A DNA stretch of 64,000 nucleotides, from assembly GCF_024494575.1 (NCBI RefSeq), contig NZ_JANHDO010000002.1:310001-374000 (forward strand), read 5' to 3'. A program made the translations under genes and the position numbers. This document shows, piece by piece, positions 17,496-26,086 of this stretch. The notes below the pieces were generated by a model. The model saw nothing but the letters and a program-made list of their open reading frames with translations, was not told the DNA's origin and made no database searches. Source of the stretch: Halorubrum salinum. Lineage in GTDB: Archaea > Halobacteriota > Halobacteria > Halobacteriales > Haloferacaceae. Every line of letters starts with the position of its first letter. The stretch's first letter is position 1.

Positions 17496-17873
17496 ATGGT
17501 TACGTGTCCAAGCTGTGGTGACACAGTCGATAACAGCCAGGACTTCTGCCGGAACTGCGGCGAATCAGTCGAAGAGATTGAGCAGGTCTCAGGCGACGAA
17601 ATCAGAATTCATCTCAAAGATCAGGAAGTTCCGCTTAAATGCAATCGGGCCGACTACAATCAACAGGGCGAGTGGATCAAAGCACAGATGAAAGACGGGA
17701 GCTCCCGGCTGTACCCGCGCGATAGAATCGAGTACATCGAAGCTCCGAACCCACTGGACAAACTGACTTCGCTGAACCTGAACGAAGAGATCCCCAAGTT
17801 GGAAATGAAAGAGGTGAGTACCTGGAGTTCGACGGCACGCTTCCTCAACAGTATCACCGGCGGAGACAGTTAG
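17496..17873 (+). CDS. Small zinc-ribbon protein, unknown function
   Basis: A 125-residue protein with an N-terminal zinc ribbon: CPSC then CRNC within the first 25 residues. The rest is mixed charged sequence (EIRIHLKDQEVPLKCNR, SRLYPRDRIEYIEAPNPLDKL) with no known motif. An ATG nine bases upstream (17487) is possible, but the TATA box at about 17466 suits 17496. Codon use is less G+C-rich than in most neighbours. It stands 36 bases from the convergent end of another zinc-ribbon gene, so a common origin is possible. I do not recognise a family. Confidence 0.7.
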   Translation: MVTCPSCGDTVDNSQDFCRNCGESVEEIEQVSGDEIRIHLKDQEVPLKCNRADYNQQGEWIKAQMKDGSSRLYPRDRIEYIEAPNPLDKLTSLNLNEEIPKLEMKEVSTWSSTARFLNSITGGDS

Positions 17874-17909
17874 CGTCGGATCGGCACGCCGGATCGAATC
17901 GGTCGAGAC

Positions 17910-18440
17910 TCACGACATCTTCGCCACGGACTGGTTCCCCTTCTTACTCCAGCGACGGGTGAGCAGGTACAGCGGACCGACCAAGATTACGGCCTGTAGT
18001 AGCCCGCCCAACACCGCAGCCCCCGCGAGCGTCCCCGGTGCCCCCGCGGACAGCACGGGAACCAGCGCCACGGCCGTCGAGAGGACGGTGAAGGCAGCGA
18101 CGATGTACATGATGTATTTCGTCCACTTCGCTCGCTTTTGATACTTCGCGCCGGGATTGTATCCACAGGCGGCACACTCCGTGGCGTCTGCGTCGACTGC
18201 CCCTCCACACGAAGCACACATCGCCGGTCGGGTGGCACCGCACTCCCTACAGGTATCGCCGTTTATTCGACCACCGCACTCCGGGCAGTAAGAACTGGGC
18301 GTCTCGCAGTTCTCACACAGCCACGCCTCTTCGGCAACAGACGTGCCGCAACTCGAACACTGCTCGTCGATGTGTCCGCACTCCGGGCACTGATTCCCCT
18401 GAGAAACCTCCGTTCCACATTGTGGACAGTAGTAGGACAT
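17910..18440 (-). CDS. Multi-zinc-ribbon membrane protein
   Basis: A 176-residue protein. The first 110 residues have eight CxxC pairs (CPQC, CPEC, CSSC, CENC, CPEC, CREC, CASC, CAAC), enough for four zinc ribbons in tandem. A basic stretch (KYQKRAKWTKY) leads into two hydrophobic helices (IMYIVAAFTVLSTAVALVPVL; AAVLGGLLQAVILVGPLYLLT) and a short basic end. It is therefore membrane-anchored with the ribbons probably inside. A TTG start at 18476 is possible, but the ATG at 18440 is the natural one. Function unknown. Confidence 0.75.
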   Translation of the reverse strand: MSYYCPQCGTEVSQGNQCPECGHIDEQCSSCGTSVAEEAWLCENCETPSSYCPECGGRINGDTCRECGATRPAMCASCGGAVDADATECAACGYNPGAKYQKRAKWTKYIMYIVAAFTVLSTAVALVPVLSAGAPGTLAGAAVLGGLLQAVILVGPLYLLTRRWSKKGNQSVAKMS

Positions 18441-18661
18441 TTTTGTCGTAGGGTCGATGAAATCTGTGTAATCCAACCGGAAGATACAGTTAAAAAGTTT
18501 TGTTTGTTAGTTGATCTAACAGGAACTTGAGGAAGCACTAGCCGCTTTTCGGAGAACAGCATCGAACACGCGTCCTCTCGACACGGCTCACTGTCACGGG
18601 GTTCGTCGGGAACGACCCCGAAGCACGAACCTATTTGCGGCCGCGGGCCTCCCCTGTGAAC

Positions 18662-19306
18662 ATGTTCATCCTGGTGAACCTCAAGGCGTACCCCTGTGAC
18701 CCGATCGAGGTAGCGACGGCCGCTCGCGACGTCGCCGAGGCGTCCGGCGCGCGGATCGCGGTCTCGCCGCAGGCCGCCGACATCGCCCGCGTCGCGGACA
18801 CCGGCGTCGAGACGTGGTCCCAGCACGTCTCGCCGAACGCCCACGGCTCGCACACCGGCTCGACGCTCGCCGAGGCGGTCGCCGACAACGGCGCTGCCGG
18901 CACCCTGATAAACCACTCCGAAAACCGGCTCAAACTCGCCGACATCGACGGCTCTGTGCGCGCGGCCGAGCGCGCCGACCTGGAGACCGTCGTCTGCGCC
19001 AACAATCCCGCGCAGGTCGGTGCGGCCGCGGCGCTCTCGCCCGACGCCGTCGCCGTCGAGCCGCCGGAACTCATCGGCGGCGACGTCTCCGTCTCGACCG
19101 CGGACCCGGGGATAGTCGAGGACGCGGTCGCGGCCGCGGACGCGGTCGACCCCGACGTCGACGTGTTCTGCGGCGCGGGCGTCTCGACCGGCGAGGACGT
19201 GACCGCCGCCGGCGACCTCGGTGCCTCGGGCGTCCTGCTCGCCTCGGGCGTCGCGAAGGCGGACGACCCGGAGGCGGTGCTCGAAGACCTCGTCAGCGGA
19301 CTCTGA
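18662..19306 (+). CDS. tpiA: Triosephosphate isomerase
   Basis: A 214-residue archaeal-type TIM that interconverts DHAP and glyceraldehyde 3-phosphate. It begins [11 protein letters not shown], with substrate-binding Asn6 and Lys8. His85 in LINHSENR and Glu133 in VEPPELIGG are the catalytic pair. The phosphate loop is near [10 protein letters not shown] and [14 protein letters not shown]. It is shorter than bacterial TIMs, as normal for archaea. A TATA-like CTATTTG at 18629-18635 lies about 30 bases before the ATG, so a leaderless transcript is likely. Confidence 0.97.
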   Translation: MFILVNLKAYPCDPIEVATAARDVAEASGARIAVSPQAADIARVADTGVETWSQHVSPNAHGSHTGSTLAEAVADNGAAGTLINHSENRLKLADIDGSVRAAERADLETVVCANNPAQVGAAAALSPDAVAVEPPELIGGDVSVSTADPGIVEDAVAAADAVDPDVDVFCGAGVSTGEDVTAAGDLGASGVLLASGVAKADDPEAVLEDLVSGL

Positions 19307-19520
19307 GTTTCCGCACCGCTCGCAACGGTGGGCCGCGTTCCCCGTCGCTGCCGGACTGCGCGCGCCCCGCCGGCTGCTGCGCTTGCGGATCTGTATAAAG
19401 ACATCGATGTGACGGACTCACACGATCCGCAAATCGCACGACGTGAGTGGGTTCGGTGTCGCGACCGGATCGCGGCGTCTAGTAACCTTTAACCGACACA
19501 AGCCGCTACCTGTGGGCAAG

Positions 19521-21452
19521 ATGGCGAGCAACAAGATTCTCGGTATCGACCTCGGTACCACCAACTCCGCCTTCGCGGTCATGGAGGGCGACGAGCCCGA
19601 GATCATCGCGAACGCGGAGGGCGACCGGACCACGCCGTCCGTCGTCGCGTTCGCCGACGACGACGAGCGACTCGTCGGGAAGCCGGCCAAGAATCAGGCC
19701 GTCCAGAACCCGGACCGCACGATCCAGTCGATCAAGCGGCACATGGGCGAGGACGACTACACCGTCGAGATCGGCGACGACGAGTACACGCCGGAGCAGG
19801 TCTCGGCGATGATCCTCCAGAAGATCAAACGCGACGCGGAGGAGTATCTCGGCGACGACGTCGAGAAGGCCGTGATCACGGTCCCCGCGTACTTCAACGA
19901 CAAGCAGCGGCAGGCGACGAAAGACGCCGGCGAGATCGCCGGATTCGATGTCGAGCGCATCGTCAACGAGCCGACCGCGGCCTCGATGGCGTACGGCCTC
20001 GACGACGAGTCCGACCAGACCGTCCTCGTGTACGACCTCGGCGGCGGCACGTTCGACGTGTCGGTGCTGGACCTCGGCGGCGGCGTCTACGAGGTCGTCG
20101 CCACGAACGGGGACAACGACCTCGGCGGCGACGACTGGGACGAGGCGCTCATCGACCACCTCGCAGAGGAGTTCGAAAACGACCACGGGATCGACCTCCG
20201 CGAGGACCGGCAGGCGCTCCAGCGGCTGAAAGACGCCGCCGAGGAGGCGAAAATCGAGCTGTCGAGCAAGAAGGAGACGACGGTCAACCTCCCCTTCATC
20301 ACCGCGACTGACAGCGGTCCGGTCCACCTCGAACAGTCCGTGACGCGCGCGACCTTCGAGAACCTCACCGGCGACCTGCTAGAGCGCACCGTCGGCCCGA
20401 CGGAGCAGGCGCTCTCGGACGCCGGCTACGACAAAGGCGACATCGACGAGGTCATCCTCGTCGGCGGCTCCACCCGGATGCCGCAGGTCCAAGAGAAGGT
20501 CGAGGAACTGGTCGGACAGGAGCCGAAGAAGAACGTCAACCCCGACGAAGCCGTCGCGCTCGGCGCGGCGGTTCAGGGCGGCGTCCTCTCCGGTGACGTC
20601 GACGACATCGTCCTGCTCGACGTGACGCCGCTCTCGCTCGGTATCGAGGTGAAGGGCGGCCTGTTCGAGCGGCTCATCGAGAAGAACACCACGATCCCGA
20701 CGGAGGAGTCGAAGGTGTTCACGACGGCCGCCGACAACCAGACCTCCGTCAACGTCCGCGTCTTCCAGGGCGAACGCGAGATCGCCGAGGAGAACGAGCT
20801 GCTCGGGGCGTTCCAGCTGTCGGGGATCCCGCCGGCACCGGCCGGAACCCCGCAGATCGAGGTCTCGTTTAACATCGACGAGAACGGCATCGTCAACGTC
20901 GAGGCCGAGGACCAGGGCTCGGGCAACGCCGAGTCGATCACCATCGAGGGCGGCGTCGGCCTCTCTGACGAGGAGATCGAGGAGATGCAAGAGGAGGCGG
21001 AACAACACGCCGAAGAAGACGAGGCTCGCCGCGAGCGCATCGAGGCCCGCAACGAGGCCGAGACGTCCATTCAGCGCGCCGAAACGCTGCTCGAAGAGAA
21101 CGAGGAGGAACTCGACGCCGACCTCGTCGGCGACATCGAAGCGGCGATCGAGGACGTCGAGGAGACGCTCGAAGACGAGGACGCGGAGACCGAAGAGCTG
21201 GAGTCCGTCACCGAGGCGCTCTCGGAGGAGCTCCAGGAGATCGGCAAGCAGATGTACCAAGAGCAGGCGGCGCAGGCCGGTCCGGGCGGCGCCGGCGGCG
21301 CGGCAGGCGGTCCCGGCGGCATGGGCGGTATGGGCGGTGCAGGCGGTCCCGGCGGCGCGGGCCCGGGCGGCGCGGCCGACGCGGACGACGAGGAGTACGT
21401 CGATGCCGACTTCGAGGACGTCGACGGCGACGACGACGAAGACGACGAGTAG
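19521..21452 (+). CDS. dnaK: Molecular chaperone DnaK (Hsp70)
   Basis: A 643-residue Hsp70. The ATPase domain begins [19 protein letters not shown] and carries [23 protein letters not shown] and [14 protein letters not shown]. The substrate domain holds [15 protein letters not shown]. The C-terminus is Gly/Met/Ala-rich ([14 protein letters not shown]) and ends acidic (DDDEDDE), with no EEVD. It refolds client proteins with DnaJ, encoded 48 bases downstream. No grpE lies upstream here. The frame opens earlier, at 19443, but the ATG at 19521 gives the family start. TTTAAC at about 19488 could be its TATA box. Confidence 0.98.
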   Translation: MASNKILGIDLGTTNSAFAVMEGDEPEIIANAEGDRTTPSVVAFADDDERLVGKPAKNQAVQNPDRTIQSIKRHMGEDDYTVEIGDDEYTPEQVSAMILQKIKRDAEEYLGDDVEKAVITVPAYFNDKQRQATKDAGEIAGFDVERIVNEPTAASMAYGLDDESDQTVLVYDLGGGTFDVSVLDLGGGVYEVVATNGDNDLGGDDWDEALIDHLAEEFENDHGIDLREDRQALQRLKDAAEEAKIELSSKKETTVNLPFITATDSGPVHLEQSVTRATFENLTGDLLERTVGPTEQALSDAGYDKGDIDEVILVGGSTRMPQVQEKVEELVGQEPKKNVNPDEAVALGAAVQGGVLSGDVDDIVLLDVTPLSLGIEVKGGLFERLIEKNTTIPTEESKVFTTAADNQTSVNVRVFQGEREIAEENELLGAFQLSGIPPAPAGTPQIEVSFNIDENGIVNVEAEDQGSGNAESITIEGGVGLSDEEIEEMQEEAEQHAEEDEARRERIEARNEAETSIQRAETLLEENEEELDADLVGDIEAAIEDVEETLEDEDAETEELESVTEALSEELQEIGKQMYQEQAAQAGPGGAGGAAGGPGGMGGMGGAGGPGGAGPGGAADADDEEYVDADFEDVDGDDDEDDE

Positions 21453-21500
21453 CTGATTCACCCGACCCCGGCGGATCACCACACACTATTCACGTAACGC

Positions 21501-22661
21501 ATGAGCGAAGACTTCTACGACGTCTTGGGCGTGTCGCGGGACGCCAGCGAAGACGAGATCAAACAGGCGTACCGCAAGCAAGCCGCCGAACACCACCCGG
21601 ACGTCAGCGACGACGAGGACGCCGAAGAGCGGTTCAAGAAGATACAGAAGGCCAAGGAGGTGCTCACGGACGAAGAGAAGCGCCGTCAGTACGACCAGCT
21701 CGGCCACGATAGGTTCACCGAGGCCGACAAGCGCGGCGCGACGGGCGGCGGTGGTCCCGGCGGGGCGGGCGGCCCGTTCGGCGGAGCCGGCGGCGCGGGC
21801 GGAGCCGGCGGCTTCGAGGACATCTTCAACCAGTTCTTCGGCGGCGGCCGCGGCGGCGGCGGGGGTCCCGACAACCGCCCCCGACAGGGGCGCGACCTCA
21901 AGACTGGGCTCGAGATTACGCTTGAGGAGGCGTTCGAGGGCGCGACCAAGCAGGTCACGCTCACCCGCCCGACGGCCTGTGACACCTGTGACGGCGCGGG
22001 TCATCCGCCAGACGCCGACGTGGAGACCTGTCCGCAGTGTAACGGTCGCGGGCAGGTCCAGCAGGTTCAACAGACGCCGCTCGGTCGCGTCCAGCAGACC
22101 TCGACGTGTCCGCGCTGTGAGGGCGAGGGCGAACTGTACAGCGAGGACTGTGCGGACTGCGGCGGCGACGGAGTCGTGCGAGAAGAGGCGACGCTCTCCG
22201 TGGAGATCCCGCCCGGAATCCGCTCCGGACAGAGCCTGCGGATGGAGCGCGAGGGCGCGCCCGGCGAGAACGGTGGACCGAACGGCGACCTGCTGATCGA
22301 AGTCGACGTCGACGTGGGCGACCGCTTCGAGCGCGACGGCGACGACCTCCACGTGAGCGAGGCGATATCGTTCCCGCAGGCCGTCTTCGGCGACACGATC
22401 GAAGTCGAGACGGTCGACGGCAGCGTCGAGATGGACGTCCCCGCGGGCACCCAAAGCGGGGAGACGTTCCGGCTGCAGGATAAAGGAATGCCTCGGTTGC
22501 GGCGCCGCGGCCGGGGCGACCTCTACGTCCAGGTCGGCGTGGTGATCCCCGAGTCGCTCAACGACGAGCAGCGCGAGGCGCTGGAGGCGTTCGCCGAGGC
22601 CGGCGGCGAGGACATCGACGTCGGCGGCGGGTTCTTCGAGAAGCTGAAGAGCTCCTTCTAG
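21501..22661 (+). CDS. dnaJ: Chaperone protein DnaJ (Hsp40)
   Basis: A 386-residue type I DnaJ that stimulates DnaK ATP hydrolysis. The J domain (residues 1-70) has HPD in AEHHPDVS. A Gly/Phe-rich linker follows to about 135. Four CxxCxGxG-like zinc motifs come next: CDTCDGAG, CPQCNGRG, CPRCEGEG and CADCGGDG. The C-terminal peptide-binding domains end in GGFFEKLKSSF. It directly follows dnaK on the same strand. Confidence 0.97.
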   Translation: MSEDFYDVLGVSRDASEDEIKQAYRKQAAEHHPDVSDDEDAEERFKKIQKAKEVLTDEEKRRQYDQLGHDRFTEADKRGATGGGGPGGAGGPFGGAGGAGGAGGFEDIFNQFFGGGRGGGGGPDNRPRQGRDLKTGLEITLEEAFEGATKQVTLTRPTACDTCDGAGHPPDADVETCPQCNGRGQVQQVQQTPLGRVQQTSTCPRCEGEGELYSEDCADCGGDGVVREEATLSVEIPPGIRSGQSLRMEREGAPGENGGPNGDLLIEVDVDVGDRFERDGDDLHVSEAISFPQAVFGDTIEVETVDGSVEMDVPAGTQSGETFRLQDKGMPRLRRRGRGDLYVQVGVVIPESLNDEQREALEAFAEAGGEDIDVGGGFFEKLKSSF

Positions 22662-22755
22662 CGGTCGCGAGAGCGGTCTGTGGCCCCGGTGCGTTCCGTC
22701 GGATCCCGTCTTCGTCGACCCGTAGCTTTTCCGGCACCCGCCGCGTACCCGGTGT

Positions 22756-23076
22756 ATGGGATACGACGCGACCACCTACGACGACGTCGAACCGCGCGCG
22801 CCCGGCATGTACTTCCTCCGCGACGCGCTCGACTGCGAGGGTCTCGGCGTGACCGTCGTCGAAGCGGACGACGGGTGGGACGGAATGGAACACGACCACG
22901 CCGAAGACGACCACGAAGAGGTGTACGTGTTGATCCACGGCGAGGCGACGCTCACGGTCGACGGCGACCCCGTCGACCTCGGCCCCGGCGACGCGGTGCG
23001 TGTCGACGCCGACTCGACGCGTGACCTGTCTTTTTCGGCCGACGGCTCGAAGATGGTCATCGCCGGCGCGCCCTGA
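22756..23076 (+). CDS. Single-domain cupin protein
   Basis: A 106-residue small beta-barrel protein. The first cupin motif is in HDHAEDDHEEVYVLIHGEATL (His, His, Glu ligands), and the second is GPGDAVRVDADSTRDLSF. In the second motif the usual His seems to be absent or moved. Cupins of this size are often metal-binding isomerases or sensors; no substrate can be named. It follows dnaJ by 94 bases, with its own AT-rich upstream stretch. Confidence 0.85.
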   Translation: MGYDATTYDDVEPRAPGMYFLRDALDCEGLGVTVVEADDGWDGMEHDHAEDDHEEVYVLIHGEATLTVDGDPVDLGPGDAVRVDADSTRDLSFSADGSKMVIAGAP

Positions 23077-23108
23077 GCGGACACGCCGCGCTCGCGCGTT
23101 ATAGAGAA

Positions 23109-24618
23109 CAAGGAGAATACCCGCGTTTTTAGGCGCGTGATGAATCCGACAACCCATTCCACAGTCCACCATCGATAGCAGGCTTGGATATTCCACTGTT
23201 CCCAATCCGAACTTTTACTTACAAAGCAACTATAACCTGTTATAGAGCCTTCCAAATGCTGGAAGTCCACCGAACCCACCAAGCGAAAATCCTCAACCAC
23301 GGTCAGGTAGCGGAGTCGCTTGACCGGCACGGGTGGAGTGCCAGCAAGCTCTGGAACGTCGCCAACTACCACTCCCGCGAAGTGTGGGACGAAACCGGTG
23401 AAATTCCCGACCACGGCGACTTGAAACACGAGTTGAAGACCCACAACAAGTACAAGGGACTGCACAGTCAGTCCAGTCAGCGGGTTCTGGAGGAACTCGC
23501 TGAAGCCTTCAACTCGTGGTACGGCTCCAAAGACGACAGGGACAACCCACCCGGCTACCGCAAAGAAAACTACTACGACGACCAAGGCCGTCGCGTCCAC
23601 GAAGAACACCCTCGTAGCACGGTAACGTGGAAGCAGAAAGGCATCCGAAACGACACGGAAAACAATCGGGTTCGCCTCTCAAAAGGCCGTAATCACAAAG
23701 AGTACCCCCGAGCAAGAGAGTACATCCTCGTCGAGTACGAAACCGCGCCCGGCGTCACGGTCGAGAACCTGCAACAGGTTCGCGCCGTCTACGACCGAGC
23801 GAAGGGACGATGGGAACTGCATCTCGTCTGCAAAGACAAAATCGAGACGCCCACCGCCCCCGGTACTGAAACGGCTGGAATCGACCTCGGCATCTGCAAC
23901 TTCGCCACCGTTGCGTACAGCACCGAGGACGCCGACCTGTACCCCGGCAATCGGTTGAAACAAGACGGGTACTACTTCCCGAAAGAGATTGCCAAGTGCG
24001 ACGACTCGGGGGGCGACGGAGCCACGCGACTCCATCATAAATGGTCGGAGCGTCGAACCCACTTCTTCCACGCTCTCGCTAAACACATCGTTCAACGGTG
24101 TGTTGAAAGACAGGTTGGTCGTATCAACGTCGGTGACTTAGAAGGCGTCCGTGAGGACGACAACGGCGAATCGAAGAACTGGGGTCGGCACGGGAACCTC
24201 GACCTGCACGGATGGGCGTTCGACCGCTTCACGGACATCCTCGAATACAAGGCCAGGGTCGAGGGTATAGAAGTCGTGGAAGTGTCAGAGCGCGACACGA
24301 GCAAGACGTGTTGCATCTGTGGTAGGGAGGACGACAGTCAGCGTGTCGAACGGGGATTGTACGTCTGCGAATCGTGTGACGCGGCGTTCAACGCCGACGT
24401 GAACGGGGCGGAGAACATCCGTCTCGACATCAACGGTGAAAGTAACTCCGAGTCTGTACCCGATTCGGGTGGAGATAGGAGTACCGGCTGGTTGGCACAG
24501 CCCGGAGTCTACCTCTATGACCTGTCCTGCGGATTCCAACCGCAGGCACAGGTGGTAGACTGCAAACCCTAATATCCCAACCTCGGGATTCCTCCGCCTT
24601 CAGGCGGAGGAGGATGTC
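23109..24618 (+). mobile_element. IS200/IS605-group TnpB-only element (IS1341 type), element A
   Basis: An element of about 1510 bases with one gene, tnpB, and no tnpA. Ends are inferred by matching it to the second element at 49315-50898. Both start near CAAGGAGA, share TGAATCCGACAAC 30-40 bases in (here 23141-23153), and end with an 8-bp hairpin with a TTCA loop followed by AGGATGTCA. The base triplet GAA precedes the left end in both. It sits between the cupin gene and a membrane-protein gene and breaks no recognisable frame. Without tnpA it would need a transposase in trans. Confidence 0.8.
23256..24572 (+). CDS. tnpB: RNA-guided endonuclease TnpB family protein (element A)
   Basis: A 438-residue TnpB. 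The N-terminal part has the haloarchaeal pattern LDRHGWSASKLWNVANYHSREVWDETGEIPD. The split RuvC domain shows Asp210 in GIDLGICN and Asp381 in AFNADVNGAENI. The middle site reads INVGDLEG, where most TnpBs have a Glu before DL; here it is Gly. A four-cysteine zinc finger (CCIC... CESC) lies between the last two parts. The ATG at 23256 is preferred over a TTG at 23184. Base use is less G+C-rich than in the host genes. Confidence 0.9.
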   Translation: MLEVHRTHQAKILNHGQVAESLDRHGWSASKLWNVANYHSREVWDETGEIPDHGDLKHELKTHNKYKGLHSQSSQRVLEELAEAFNSWYGSKDDRDNPPGYRKENYYDDQGRRVHEEHPRSTVTWKQKGIRNDTENNRVRLSKGRNHKEYPRAREYILVEYETAPGVTVENLQQVRAVYDRAKGRWELHLVCKDKIETPTAPGTETAGIDLGICNFATVAYSTEDADLYPGNRLKQDGYYFPKEIAKCDDSGGDGATRLHHKWSERRTHFFHALAKHIVQRCVERQVGRINVGDLEGVREDDNGESKNWGRHGNLDLHGWAFDRFTDILEYKARVEGIEVVEVSERDTSKTCCICGREDDSQRVERGLYVCESCDAAFNADVNGAENIRLDINGESNSESVPDSGGDRSTGWLAQPGVYLYDLSCGFQPQAQVVDCKP

Positions 24619-24634
24619 AAAGTTGTACTGGGGC
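24573..24634 (+). ncRNA. Predicted omega-RNA (reRNA) 3' end and guide of element A
   Basis: After the tnpB stop come a 5-bp hairpin (ATCCC/GGGAT, 24574-24589) and an 8-bp perfect stem, 24591-24598 with 24603-24610, closed by a TTCA loop. AGGATGTCA follows to 24618. In known TnpB systems the guide RNA covers the tnpB 3' end and the right end, with the guide just beyond, here about 24619-24634. Boundaries are inferred; sense transcripts over tnpB 3' ends are known from Halobacterium. Confidence 0.55.
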
Positions 24635-24643
24635 CTGCGCGGC

Positions 24644-25036
24644 TCACTCCCGCGAATAGAGGAACAGCGCGCTCAAAGCGAGGACTAGCTCAGCGCCCTT
24701 AGAGAGGACGGCGACCGGATTGGGCGACCCTTGCCGGTAGAACGCGTCCACGCTGAACCCTTGGAAGACGAACAGCGCGAGCACGGTTGCGAGCGCGTAG
24801 CCCGCGGCCACGAGATACAGCTCTCGTCGCCATCTCCCCGAGACGTAGAGCCCGATGCCGCCGAGGAACCCGAGTCCGTTGAGAACGAACAGGGCGGCCA
24901 TCAGCTGACTGAACTGTATCACTCGCGTCGCCAACACGAGGTGAAGGACGCCGGTGACTCCGGCGGCGAGGATAGCGATGTAGCCGGCCGAATGTCTCGG
25001 TAGCCCCGGTTCCGTCGACGCCGTCGATGGTGTCAT
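24644..25036 (-). CDS. Four-helix membrane protein, unknown function
   Basis: A 130-residue protein starting MTPSTASTEPGLPRHSAGYI. Four hydrophobic helices are clear (IAILAAGVTGVLHLVLA; LMAALFVLNGLGFLGGIGLYV; LYLVAAGYALATVLALFVF; VLSKGAELVLALSALFLYS). No catalytic motif is seen. It looks like a haloarchaeal DUF7475-type protein, by memory only. In-frame ATGs at 25060 and 25093 are possible; both add Arg/Ser-rich sequence. Its stop lies about 26 bases from the right end of element A. Confidence 0.75.
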   Translation of the reverse strand: MTPSTASTEPGLPRHSAGYIAILAAGVTGVLHLVLATRVIQFSQLMAALFVLNGLGFLGGIGLYVSGRWRRELYLVAAGYALATVLALFVFQGFSVDAFYRQGSPNPVAVLSKGAELVLALSALFLYSRE

Positions 25037-25153
25037 GAGCGTGTTTCCCGACCGGCGCATATAACTCCGGCTTGGGGTCTCACGCCGTGACAAACGCGCG
25101 ACTGTTCGTGTGCGAAACGGCGACGAAAATCGACGCGTCGAAACCGCGCCGCG

Positions 25154-25744
25154 CTACTTGCCCTGCCGACCGTTACTGGAGACGCTCGGACGGGTCTTCT
25201 CGGTGCCTTTCCCGCGCGTGCGCTGACCGCGGCCCTTGGTGCCGGCCGAGGTGAGTCCGCGGAAGGCACGACCCTTGTGGTCGTCGGACGTGATCCAGCT
25301 CAGGTCGTCGTCGTTCTCGATCGCCGGGTGGGCGGGATCGACGAGGATGACTTCGTGCCACTTCTGGGAGCCGTCTTCGCCGACCCAGTAGGAGTTGAGC
25401 ACGCGGAGGTTGCGGTACTTCCGCGAGGCGCGCTCCTCGGCGATGCGCTGGATCGACTTGCGCCGCGAGAGGCGGTTGACGCCCTGTCGCTTCGAGCGAC
25501 GCCCGGCCTTGAACCGCTGTTTCCGCGAGCCGCCCTTGCGGACGCTCACGCGGGCGACGATGACGCCCTGTTTGGCCTTGTAGCCGAGTTCGCGGGCCTT
25601 ATCGAGTCGCGTGGGGCGCTCGATCCGCTCTATGGCCCCCTCGTCGCGCCACTCCTGTTTGCGCTGCCACTGCAGTTCCGCGAGCTTCCCCTCCTTGGGG
25701 GACCGCCATGCCTCCTTGATGTGCGAGTAGAAACTTCGTGCCAT
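25154..25744 (-). CDS. rpl15e: 50S ribosomal protein L15e
   Basis: A 196-residue basic protein starting MARSFYSHIKEAWRSPKEGKLAELQWQR. It carries the L15e signature region KAKQGVIVARVSVRKGGSRKQRFKAGRRSKRQGVNRLSRRKSIQRIAEERASRKYRNLRVLNSYWVGEDG in shorter runs. The C-terminal Arg/Gly-rich tail is normal for archaeal L15e. The frame is open upstream to 25861, but the ATG at 25744 is the family start. It is transcribed alone, convergent with nothing close. Confidence 0.97.
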   Translation of the reverse strand: MARSFYSHIKEAWRSPKEGKLAELQWQRKQEWRDEGAIERIERPTRLDKARELGYKAKQGVIVARVSVRKGGSRKQRFKAGRRSKRQGVNRLSRRKSIQRIAEERASRKYRNLRVLNSYWVGEDGSQKWHEVILVDPAHPAIENDDDLSWITSDDHKGRAFRGLTSAGTKGRGQRTRGKGTEKTRPSVSSNGRQGK

Positions 25745-26086
25745 TGGTGTGTTCGCGGACGGTTGCGATTCAGCCGCGAGGCGGCCACATGTCGTCTCGT
25801 CCCGGTACGTCGGCGGCGAGCCGTCGACGCGACCGGCGGCGAGTGCCCGCTGTGTCCGCACCAGCGAGTTACTCGTGTTTCCCCGGGATAGGTTTTAACG
25901 GCTTCGCTACGCGCCGTGTGTGCGAACCGATACCGGTCGGTCGGCGGGCGCGATCCTTCCGCCGACGCCTCCAGCTATCTCTCGTGATAGCTGGCCCACT
26001 ACAGTCAAGTGCCGACGAGACGGTGGGACGCGTATACAGGTCTCGGTCGGCACGACGGCCCGATCCGACCGGACAGTCCGCTCCAC
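25745..26086. other. Divergent intergenic region between rpl15e and a secreted protein gene
   Basis: About 342 bases with no gene that I can support. GGTTTTAAC near 25892-25900 could serve as a TATA box for either direction. A 9-bp perfect inverted repeat at 25971-25994 is listed separately. GCGTATACAGG at about 26029 may be the promoter core of the gene at 26087. Confidence 0.5.
25971..25994. repeat. Perfect 9-bp inverted repeat
   Basis: CCAGCTATC at 25971-25979 and GATAGCTGG at 25986-25994 are exact reverse complements with a six-base loop, TCTCGT. It lies about 90 bases upstream of a secreted-protein gene, with no T run. It fits an operator better than a terminator. Confidence 0.7.
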
